In this document: positions 1 through 6,596 of the stretch, one piece after another | Layout: every line of letters begins with the position of its first letter | How positions within the stretch are numbered: the first letter of the stretch is position 1 | Assembly (NCBI RefSeq): GCF_016654015.1 | Contig: NZ_JAEPWM010000014.1 | Span: 1 to 64,000, forward strand | Reading direction: 5' to 3' | Source: Ramlibacter ginsenosidimutans | Lineage (GTDB): Bacteria; Pseudomonadota; Gammaproteobacteria; Burkholderiales; Burkholderiaceae_C | DNA: 64,000 nt | The notes under the pieces: model-generated | What the model was told of the DNA's origin: nothing | Seen by the model: the letters and a program-made list of their open reading frames with translations, nothing else | The model's database searches: none | Program-made: the position numbers and the translations under genes

Positions 1-102
1 AAGAAGCTCGTTCTCGGAGCTCTGATGCGCAAGCTGGTGGCGATCGCCTACGGAGTGTTGAAATCCGGACTTCCATTCAATCCGGCACTCCACTCCGCTT
101 GA
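1..102 (+). pseudogene. IS110/IS116-type transposase, 3' end only (cut by window edge)
   Basis: Frame 1 is open from the first base to a TGA at 100-102 and encodes 33 residues ending GVLKSGLPFNPALHSA. The pattern 'MRKLV.IAYGVLKSG.PF.P' resembles the C-terminal tail of IS110/IS116/IS902 transposases (DEDD recombinase N-domain, Transposase_20 C-domain). Only the tail is visible, so I cannot say whether the copy is intact upstream; it is labelled partial, not proven broken. IS110 elements usually lack long terminal inverted repeats, and none is visible in 103-180, so the right end of the element cannot be placed. Confidence 0.6.
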
Positions 103-180
103 CGGAGAACACAGTATCTACGATTTCCGCCTCAACCGCCGCAACGCTGTAGGCGCCTGAGCCTGCAGCGGGAACATGTC

Positions 181-423
181 TCAGCTGCGCCGCAGCGGCG
201 CCGGAACGGTCGATTCGCCGCCGGCGCCCCCTGCCGTCTCGGCTACGAGTCCGAGCTGGAACAGGTGCTGGAGGTCTTCCGCCGTCACGCCCGAGCCCTG
301 CAGCAGTTCGGTGAGGGTGCGCCTGCCGTCGATGACGATCAGCGCGGCGCGCTGGCGCAGCGTCAGCGGCACCGAGCGGTCCTTGAGCACCTGCTGGCCG
401 GCCGGCGTCTTCACTGGAATCAT
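181..423 (-). CDS. small conserved-looking protein of unknown function (80 aa)
   Basis: The start ATG at 423 has a GGGAG ribosome-binding site about 7 nt upstream. The protein is 80 aa and begins MIPVKTPAGQQVLKDRSVPL, followed by a predicted helical core (LTLRQRAALIVIDGRRTLTELL) and a second helix with a hydrophobic GLV end. The pattern suggests a small winged-helix-like or regulator-fragment fold, but I do not recognise a named family. It has no signal peptide or membrane segment. It lies between the IS110 remnant and the D-Ala-D-Ala endopeptidase gene, on the same strand as the latter. Protein-like composition and a good RBS support it being real. Confidence 0.6.
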   Translation of the reverse strand: MIPVKTPAGQQVLKDRSVPLTLRQRAALIVIDGRRTLTELLQGSGVTAEDLQHLFQLGLVAETAGGAGGESTVPAPLRRS

Positions 424-528
424 GCGTTTCTCCCGCGGCGCCTGCCTCCTTGGGGTGCGCTCGCGAGGGCAGTTTCCTGCCGGGGACGGCGTCCCGTGAA
501 TCAGGGCTGTCCCTTTAAGGGAAATGCT

Positions 529-1902
529 TCAGCTCTTCGGTTCCGCGTGGGCCGCGGCGAACGACTGATGCACCCGGCCGGCCTTGCCGCCCTCCTTGTG
601 CTTCGGGCCGGCTTCGTTCGTGTCCGCGACCTTGGTGTGCGGCTCGCCTGGCTCGGCCCGCTCCTTCTTCGCCGCTGCTGCCGCGTGCCCGGGTTCCTTC
701 TTCGCCACGGTGGGCTTGGGCGCGGACTCTTCGCTGTCGCGCTCGGTATCCTTCCGGTGCTCGCGCAGCTTCGCCTTGTGCATGCGGGCCGCCATCGCAT
801 GTCCCATCGCTGCAAGCCCGTGTGCGGGCTGCGCGGACCGGGACTGCGCATAGACGTCCGGCGCGCCCCATCGGACGAGCGCAAAGTGCCGCAGGCGCTC
901 CGCGTCGCTCACCCGCGTTCCGTTGCTGCCGGAGTCAAGCAGGACCATGATGAGGTTGTGCCCCGCGACCCGCGTCGCGAGGGTGAGGCAGTGTCCCGCC
1001 TCGACGATGTAGCCGGTCTTCTGCAGGTCGATGTCCCAGCCGGCGCGCGTGTTGCGCACGAGCCGGTCCGAGTTGATGTACTGCAGGGTGCGTCCGCCGA
1101 GGCTGGCGACGTGCGAGGGCGTCGTGGAGAAGGTCCGCATCAGCGGGTTCTGGTTGGCCGCGCGCACCAGCAGCGCGAGGTCGCGCGCCGAGGACTGGTT
1201 CCTGTTCGACAGGCCCGTGGGATCGACGTACGTCGTGTCCTTCATGCCGAGCTGCTTCGCCTTCGCGTTCATGGCCTCGACCATCTTGGCCAGCCCGCCC
1301 GGGTAATTGCGGCCGAGTGCGTGCGCCGCGCGGTTCTCGCTGGACATCAGGGCCAGGTGCAGGGCTTCCTCGCGCGTGAGCGTGGTGCCGGGGCGCAGGC
1401 GCGAGCGGCTGTGGCGCAGCGTGTCCACGTCGTCCGAGGTGATGGTGAGCACCTCGTCCATCGGCTGCTTCGCTTCGAGCACCAGCATCGTGGTCATGAG
1501 CTTCGTCAGGGAGGCGATGGGCAGCACGGCCTGATCGTTCTTGTGCAGCAGGACCTCGCCACTGTCGGCATCCAGCAGCAGGGCGGCGCTCGCGCTCAGG
1601 CGCAGGGGGTCGGGCGTGCGGTTGAGGCCCTGGGCGCGCGCGAACGACTCGGTCGGTCCCGTCGCGGTTGCGTGCTCCGGCTCGTTCTCCTCCGGGGGCA
1701 CCTGCTCGGCACCCGGAGGCACGGGCGGCAGGGGCGGTTCCGCAGTGGACGCCGACGCGGCAGTGGCTGCCGCCACCGCGGCCTGGCTCGTGGCACTGTC
1801 CTCGTCGCGGTGCCAGTAGGCCATCGGCAGCAGCGAGCCGGCGGCGACGAGCGCAGCCACGAGAAGCACGAGGCGGGGATTTCTGTTCTTGTTGGCGGCC
1901 AT
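529..1902 (-). CDS. D-alanyl-D-alanine endopeptidase / low-mass penicillin-binding protein (peptidase S11)
   Basis: Predicted periplasmic peptidoglycan hydrolase of the S11 (PbpG/DacA) family that cleaves D-Ala-containing crosslinks or stem peptides. The three active-site motifs are present in order: SLTK (about residues 131-134, nucleophile Ser and general-base Lys), SEN (188-190) and KTG (295-297). Residues 9-28 form an N-terminal hydrophobic signal/anchor, followed by an Ala/Pro-rich linker to about residue 95. After the catalytic domain comes an unusual C-terminal tail rich in Lys, Ala, Glu and His. The start is taken at the ATG ending at 1902, because an AAGGA motif sits just upstream and the signal sequence follows directly; the frame stays open to 2010 but that extension looks non-coding. 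Length is 457 aa, longer than E. coli PbpG (about 310) because of the linker and tail. Confidence 0.88.
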   Translation of the reverse strand: MAANKNRNPRLVLLVAALVAAGSLLPMAYWHRDEDSATSQAAVAAATAASASTAEPPLPPVPPGAEQVPPEENEPEHATATGPTESFARAQGLNRTPDPLRLSASAALLLDADSGEVLLHKNDQAVLPIASLTKLMTTMLVLEAKQPMDEVLTITSDDVDTLRHSRSRLRPGTTLTREEALHLALMSSENRAAHALGRNYPGGLAKMVEAMNAKAKQLGMKDTTYVDPTGLSNRNQSSARDLALLVRAANQNPLMRTFSTTPSHVASLGGRTLQYINSDRLVRNTRAGWDIDLQKTGYIVEAGHCLTLATRVAGHNLIMVLLDSGSNGTRVSDAERLRHFALVRWGAPDVYAQSRSAQPAHGLAAMGHAMAARMHKAKLREHRKDTERDSEESAPKPTVAKKEPGHAAAAAKKERAEPGEPHTKVADTNEAGPKHKEGGKAGRVHQSFAAAHAEPKS

Positions 1903-2124
1903 GGTCGGGTCCTTCGCCGCAAATGTACCCAGCGCAGCCGGGACCAACCGGGCCATCCGGACGAAGCTGGTGTAGGCGCCGGGCGATGCTGCACGCGGGC
2001 AGGCTTTCACAATCCCCGGACGGACGCTGTCGCGGCAATGCTTTCGTTCTCACCTGCGAACGCCGCCGCCCCTTGCACCAGCGCGGGACGGGGGCGCACG
2101 CCCGGCCTCGGCGACAATCGCTGC

Positions 2125-2976
2125 ATGTCATCGCTGATCCGATACCTCCCGGGCAGCGCCCCCCTGGTGCTCGATTCGCCGCACAGCGGCGTGGACTATC
2201 CCGAAGACTTCCGCTCCTGCTGCGATCCTGCCGTCCTGCGCAAGGCGGAGGACACGCACGTGGAGAAGCTGTACGACTTCGCGCCGGGCCTGGGCGTGGC
2301 CTGGATCGAGGCGCTGTTCCCACGCAGCTATCTCGACGCCAACCGCAACACCACGGAGCTCGACGTCCAACTGCTCGCCGACGCCTGGGACGAGCCGGTC
2401 GAAACCGATCCCGCGCAGCTGAGCAAGATCCGGCTGGGCAAGGGCCTGGTCTGGCGCTGCACCGATGACGGCGAGCCCCTCTACGACCGCAAGCTCAGTG
2501 CCGCCGAAGTCCGCGCCCGGATCGAGCGCTGCTGGCGTCCCTACCACGCGGCCGTGGCCGACGCCATCGCCAAGGCGCACGCGCGTCACGGCTACAGCAT
2601 CCACCTGAATTGCCATTCGATGCCGGCCGTGGCCGCGCAGAACGCGACCGAGTTTCCGGGCCTGGTGCATGCAGACTTCGTGATCGGCGACCGTGACGGG
2701 AGCACCGCGGCCCCGGCACTGTCACGCTGGGTGTGCGAGCTGCTGCGCGGCTTCGGCTACAGCGTCGAGTACAACCATCCCTACAAGGGCGTGGAGCTCG
2801 TGCGCCGCTACGGCGACCCTGCGCACGACCGCCACAGCATCCAGGTGGAAGTCAACCGCAAGCTCTACATGGACGAGGACAGCCTGGCCGTCCACGCAGG
2901 CTTCGAGCAGCTGCGGGGGCACCTGCAGCAGATGGTGCAGCGGCTGCTGGCCGTGGACCCGCGGACGCTCGCCTGA
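2125..2976 (+). CDS. N-formylglutamate amidohydrolase family protein
   Basis: 283-aa member of the N-formylglutamate deformylase family (zinc-dependent; HutG type 2 in the five-step histidine pathway). Family-like motifs are DSPHSG near residue 18, the EDTHVEKLY segment, PRSYLDANR and a late NRKLYMDE segment. No other hut gene is nearby, so the physiological substrate may be a different N-formyl or N-acyl amino acid. The frame is open from 265, but its first 1.86 kb is antisense to the endopeptidase gene; the ATG at 2125 begins the recognisable protein. The stop overlaps the next start (TGATG), so it is translationally coupled to the FAD oxidoreductase. Confidence 0.85.
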   Translation: MSSLIRYLPGSAPLVLDSPHSGVDYPEDFRSCCDPAVLRKAEDTHVEKLYDFAPGLGVAWIEALFPRSYLDANRNTTELDVQLLADAWDEPVETDPAQLSKIRLGKGLVWRCTDDGEPLYDRKLSAAEVRARIERCWRPYHAAVADAIAKAHARHGYSIHLNCHSMPAVAAQNATEFPGLVHADFVIGDRDGSTAAPALSRWVCELLRGFGYSVEYNHPYKGVELVRRYGDPAHDRHSIQVEVNRKLYMDEDSLAVHAGFEQLRGHLQQMVQRLLAVDPRTLA

Positions 2977-4097
2977 TGGACCGGATCGATGCGGTGGTGG
3001 TCGGCGCCGGCGCCGTGGGCTTGGCCGTGGGCCGGGCCCTGGCGCAAGCCGGGCGCGAGACGCTGGTCGTGGAGGCGCAGGACGGCATCGGCCAGGGCGT
3101 GAGCTCGCGCAACAGCGAGGTGATCCACGCCGGCCTGTACTACGCGCCCGGTTCGCTCAAGGCGCGCCTGTGCGTGCGCGGCAAGGAGCTGCTGTATGCG
3201 CTGTGCGCTTCGCACGGCGTGGAGCACCGGCGCTGCGGCAAGCTCACGGTCGCCAACGACGAGGCGGAGGTGCGCGCCTTGCGCGCGCTGCAGGACCGCG
3301 CCGGCGCCAATGGCGTGGAGGCGCATTTCCTGGACGCCGCGCAGGCGCACTCGCTCGAGCCGGCGCTGCGCTGCATCGCGGCCCTGCATTCCCCCTCCAC
3401 CGGCATCGTGGACAGCCACGGCTTCATGCTGGCGCTGCAGGGGGACCTGGAACGCGCCGGCGGCATGGTGGCGTTCGGCACGCAGGCGACGGGCGCGCGC
3501 CTGGCGCGGCGCGCTGGCGAGCCGCACGTGCTGCACTTCGCCGACGGCACCGAGCTGGCCTGCGACCTGGTCGTGAACTCCGCATCGCTGCACGCATGCG
3601 CGCTCGCGCGGCAGTTCGACGGGCTCGATGCGCGCTACGTGCCGCGCGAGTGGTTTGCCAAGGGCAACTACTACGCCCTGAGCGGGCGGGTGCCCTTCAC
3701 GCACCTGATCTATCCCGCGCCCGCCGATGCGCACCTGGGAACGCACCTCACGCTCGACCTGGGCGGCCAGGCGAAGTTCGGCCCCGACATCGAATGGCTG
3801 GACGTTCGCACGCCCGAGGAGATCGACTACCGCGTCGATCCGGCGCGGGCCGACGGCTTCTATGCCGAAGTGCGGCGCTACTGGCCCGGGCTGCCGGACG
3901 GCGCCTTGGCCCCCAGCTACAGCGGCGTGCGGCCCAAGATCCACGGCCCGCACGAGAAGGCGCCGGACTTCCGCATCGACGGACCGGGCCTGCACGGCGT
4001 GACTGGACTGCTGAACCTGTTCGGCATCGAGTCGCCCGGACTCACGAGCGCGCTGGCGATCGCGGAGCTGGCGCGCGGGCTGCTGCTTCCTGCCTGA
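2976..4097 (+). CDS. FAD-dependent oxidoreductase, L-2-hydroxyglutarate dehydrogenase (LhgO)-like
   Basis: 373-aa DAO-superfamily flavoprotein. Residues 5-35 hold the dinucleotide-binding signature VVVGAGAVGLAVGRAL followed by an acidic strand end (VVEA). SSRNSEVIHAGLYY and GNYYAL resemble L-2-hydroxyglutarate oxidase/dehydrogenases, which oxidise L-2-hydroxyglutarate to 2-oxoglutarate and pass electrons to the respiratory chain. The start overlaps the amidohydrolase stop by 1 nt, so the two act as one operon. Its last 56 nt overlap the 3' end of pyrD on the opposite strand. A glycerol-3-phosphate or amino-acid oxidase activity cannot be excluded; I am confident of the family but not of the substrate. 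Confidence 0.82.
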   Translation: MDRIDAVVVGAGAVGLAVGRALAQAGRETLVVEAQDGIGQGVSSRNSEVIHAGLYYAPGSLKARLCVRGKELLYALCASHGVEHRRCGKLTVANDEAEVRALRALQDRAGANGVEAHFLDAAQAHSLEPALRCIAALHSPSTGIVDSHGFMLALQGDLERAGGMVAFGTQATGARLARRAGEPHVLHFADGTELACDLVVNSASLHACALARQFDGLDARYVPREWFAKGNYYALSGRVPFTHLIYPAPADAHLGTHLTLDLGGQAKFGPDIEWLDVRTPEEIDYRVDPARADGFYAEVRRYWPGLPDGALAPSYSGVRPKIHGPHEKAPDFRIDGPGLHGVTGLLNLFGIESPGLTSALAIAELARGLLLPA

Positions 4098-5121
4098 AGG
4101 CGCGGGCGATCTCGTTGACGAGCGCCGGCCCGCGGTAGATGAGGCCCGTGTAGATCTGGACGACGTCGGCGCCGGCGTGCAGCTTGGACAGCGCATCCTG
4201 CGCGCTCAGCACGCCGCCCACGCCGATGATGGGATAGCCCGCACCCAGCGCCGCGCGCAGCTGCGCGATCACCCGGTTGCTCGCCGCGAGCACCGGCGAG
4301 CCGCTCAGGCCGCCGGCTTCCTCGGCATGCGGCAGTCCCTTCACGAGCTCGCGCGAAATGGTGGTGTTGGTGGCGATGACGCCGTCCATGCCGTGGCGGC
4401 GCAGGGTGGCGGCGATCACCTCCACCTGGGCCTCGTCGAGGTCGGGCGCGATCTTCACGAAGATGGGAACGCGCCGCCCGTGCTGTGCGGCCAGCTCGGC
4501 GCGCCGCGCCGCGATGGCGGAGAGCAGGGCGTCGAGCGCCTCGTCCGACTGCAGCGCGCGCAGGTTCTTCGTGTTCGGGCTGGAGATGTTCACCGTCACG
4601 TAGTCCGCGTGCGGGTACACGCCGGCCAGGCAGGCCAGGTAGTCGTCCGTCGCGTGTTCGATGGGAGTGGCCGCGTTCTTGCCGATGTTCAGGCCCAGCA
4701 GCCGCCCCTGCTGGCGAAAGCGTGAGCGCTGCACGTTGGCGATGAACGCGTCCAGCCCCTCGTTGTTGAAGCCCAGCCGGTTGATGAGGGCATGCGCCTG
4801 CGGCAGCCGGAACATGCGCGGCCGCGGGTTGCCCGGCTGCGCGCGCGGCGTCACGGTGCCCACCTCGACGAAGCCGAAACCCATTGCGCCCAGCGCGTCG
4901 ATGCAGCGTGCGTTCTTGTCCAGGCCGGCGGCCAGCCCCACGCGATTGGGGAAGCGCAGCCCGGCGAGCTCCACGGGGTCGGGCACGAAGCCGTTGCAGT
5001 AGGCCCACTGCAGAGGGGTCCCCTGCACGCGCGCGAGCGAGCCCAGCGTCAGTTCGTGGGCGGTTTCAGGGTCCAGGCCGAAGAGGAAGGGACGGGCGAG
5101 GGCGTAGGGCAGGAGGGACAT
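4042..5121 (-). CDS. pyrD: dihydroorotate dehydrogenase (quinone), class 2
   Basis: Fourth step of pyrimidine synthesis: oxidises dihydroorotate to orotate with FMN, passing electrons to membrane quinone. The N-terminus (MSLLPYALARPFLFGLDPE) matches the amphipathic membrane-associating region of class 2 enzymes. Landmarks include GLAAGLDKN, GFVEVGTVTPRAQPGNP, NRLGFNNEG, VNISSPNT (with the Ser base typical of class 2), KIAPDL and ATNTTISR. Length is 359 aa against about 336 in E. coli; the extra residues are an Ala/Arg/Pro tail lying in the convergent overlap with the FAD oxidoreductase gene. It is divergent from rpiA, whose start is only 41 nt away. Confidence 0.96.
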   Translation of the reverse strand: MSLLPYALARPFLFGLDPETAHELTLGSLARVQGTPLQWAYCNGFVPDPVELAGLRFPNRVGLAAGLDKNARCIDALGAMGFGFVEVGTVTPRAQPGNPRPRMFRLPQAHALINRLGFNNEGLDAFIANVQRSRFRQQGRLLGLNIGKNAATPIEHATDDYLACLAGVYPHADYVTVNISSPNTKNLRALQSDEALDALLSAIAARRAELAAQHGRRVPIFVKIAPDLDEAQVEVIAATLRRHGMDGVIATNTTISRELVKGLPHAEEAGGLSGSPVLAASNRVIAQLRAALGAGYPIIGVGGVLSAQDALSKLHAGADVVQIYTGLIYRGPALVNEIARAFRQEAAARAPAPRSPARS

Positions 5122-5162
5122 CCGATAATTCCGGCTTTGCAGATCGAACCGGGGATTGTCGC

Positions 5163-5834
5163 GTGACGCAGGATGAACTCAAGACGCTGGTGGGCCGCGC
5201 GGCCCTGGACTATGTGGTGGCCGGCGAAATCGTCGGCGTGGGCACGGGCTCGACGGTGAACAAGTTCATCGAGGCGCTCGCCGCGATGAAGGACCGCATC
5301 CCGGGTGCGGTCTCGAGCTCGGTGGCCTCCACCGAACGGCTGCAGGCCCTGGGCATCCGCGTGTTCGACGCCAACGAGGTCGGCGAGCTGGCCGTGTACA
5401 TCGACGGCGCCGACGAGATCGACGGCCGCGGCTACATGGTCAAGGGCGGCGGGGCCGCCTTGACGCGCGAGAAGATCGTGGCGGCCCAGTCGCGGCGCTT
5501 CGTGTGCATCGCCGACGAGTCCAAGCGCGTCGACGTGCTCGGGCGCTTTCCGCTGCCGGTGGAAGTGATCCCCATGGCGACGCAGCGCATCGTGCGCCAG
5601 TTCCGCGCGCTGGGCGGCACGGCCACCGTGCGCCTGAAGGATGGCAAGCCGCTGGTGACCGACAACGGCCAGCACATCCTCGACGTGACCGGCCTCGCCA
5701 TCCGCGAACCGCTCGCCTTCGAAAGCGAAGTGAACCAGTGGCCGGGGGTGGTCACCGTGGGTGTGTTCGCGCACCAGAAGGCCAGCGTGTGCCTGCTCGG
5801 CACCGCCAGCGGCGTGCAGACGATCGCGTATTAG
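5163..5834 (+). CDS. rpiA: ribose-5-phosphate isomerase A
   Basis: Interconverts ribose-5-phosphate and ribulose-5-phosphate in the pentose phosphate pathway. The GTG at 5163 gives MTQDELK, nearly identical to the E. coli N-terminus, and is preferred to upstream in-frame starts. Signature segments are GVGTGSTVNKFI (phosphate loop), DGADEID and KGGGAALTREK, with the catalytic Glu in the last region. Length is 223 aa, standard for the family (219 in E. coli). It is divergent from pyrD, so the promoters for both must fit within 41 nt or overlap the coding starts. A dispersed repeat follows the stop. Confidence 0.96.
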   Translation: MTQDELKTLVGRAALDYVVAGEIVGVGTGSTVNKFIEALAAMKDRIPGAVSSSVASTERLQALGIRVFDANEVGELAVYIDGADEIDGRGYMVKGGGAALTREKIVAAQSRRFVCIADESKRVDVLGRFPLPVEVIPMATQRIVRQFRALGGTATVRLKDGKPLVTDNGQHILDVTGLAIREPLAFESEVNQWPGVVTVGVFAHQKASVCLLGTASGVQTIAY

Positions 5835-5847
5835 GCTTGGGCGGATC

Positions 5848-5880
5848 GCTGGGGTTCGCTTTCGCTCACCACCAGCCTAC
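5848..5880. repeat. dispersed palindromic repeat, half element (family C)
   Basis: A 33-bp segment of the form GCTGGGGTTCGC...TCACCACCAGCCTAC. It is nearly identical to the left arm of the full inverted-repeat element at 27485-27587. Here only one arm is present, in the gap between rpiA and the convergent DUF4124/glutaredoxin gene. Confidence 0.7.
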
Positions 5881-5906
5881 GGATCCTGCGAGCCGCCGCA
5901 GCGGCC

Positions 5907-6569
5907 TCAGAAGCGGATGCCCGCCGGGTTGGTGGGACCGGGTTCGTCTGCCGCGGCAGCGGGGGCCGCGGGCTGGCCGCCAGGCTGCTGTGCGGTCGCC
6001 GTGCGCGCCGGAACGGGCGCGGCCTTCACCGCCACGAGCGGCGCCGGATCGGGATTGCGGTAGCCGGCCGGCAGCTGCGAGGTCTTGGGATAACCGGCGG
6101 CATCCAGGTACTGCGACCACTCCTGCTCCGAGTAGCCGGGCACGTGCTGTCCGCCGATGGTCAGGAAGGGCACGTTGCCCGCGCCGGAGAGCCGCTGCAG
6201 GGCGGCGTAGTCTTCGCGCGTCAGCACGGTGTACTCGGTGTACGGGATGCCGCGCTGGCGCAGGTAGGCACGCCCGGAAGCGCAGGGGTCGCAGTCCTTC
6301 GCCGTGTACAGCGCGACGGGGTACTGGCCGGTGACGCGGCGCAGTTCGAGGGGCAGCGTGCCCGTGCCGGAGCCGGACGAAGGACCGGAGCGCAGCGCCA
6401 GCGCCTGGGCCGGCGCCGCCTTCGCGTCCGGCGGCGGCCGGTCCGAGAAGGTTACCTTGCCGTCCGGGCCGACGATGCGATAGACCTGGGCATGCGCGCA
6501 GGCGCCCCAGAGCGCCGCGCTCGCGAGAAACGCGGCCAGGGCCGCGCAACGGACAGTTGACATCTCCAT
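5907..6569 (-). CDS. secreted DUF4124 plus glutaredoxin-like protein
   Basis: 220-aa exported protein. A signal peptide (hydrophobic to about residue 27, ending GACAHA) is followed by a DUF4124-type segment (QVYRIVGPDGKVTFSDRPPP). A glutaredoxin/NrdH-like domain follows at about residues 85-155, with a CDPC redox motif (DCDPCASGRAYL) and the conserved cis-Pro region (NVPFLTIGG). The tail is Pro/Ala-rich and disordered. The likely role is periplasmic thiol-disulfide chemistry, but no partner is known. The ATG two codons downstream (MSTVRC) is an equally plausible start. It shares a strand with the oligopeptidase gene upstream and converges with rpiA. Confidence 0.8.
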   Translation of the reverse strand: MEMSTVRCAALAAFLASAALWGACAHAQVYRIVGPDGKVTFSDRPPPDAKAAPAQALALRSGPSSGSGTGTLPLELRRVTGQYPVALYTAKDCDPCASGRAYLRQRGIPYTEYTVLTREDYAALQRLSGAGNVPFLTIGGQHVPGYSEQEWSQYLDAAGYPKTSQLPAGYRNPDPAPLVAVKAAPVPARTATAQQPGGQPAAPAAAADEPGPTNPAGIRF

Positions 6570-6596
6570 CCCCCAATCTGGTTTGGGGGGATTGTC

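Noticed and set aside
510..522. TCCCTTTAAGGGA palindrome after the S11 peptidase as a terminator
   Set aside because: The stem is very short with almost no loop and has no U-tract in the direction of transcription.
265..2124. In-frame upstream extension of the amidohydrolase frame
   Set aside because: It is antisense to the S11 peptidase and low in protein-like character; the amidohydrolase starts at 2125.
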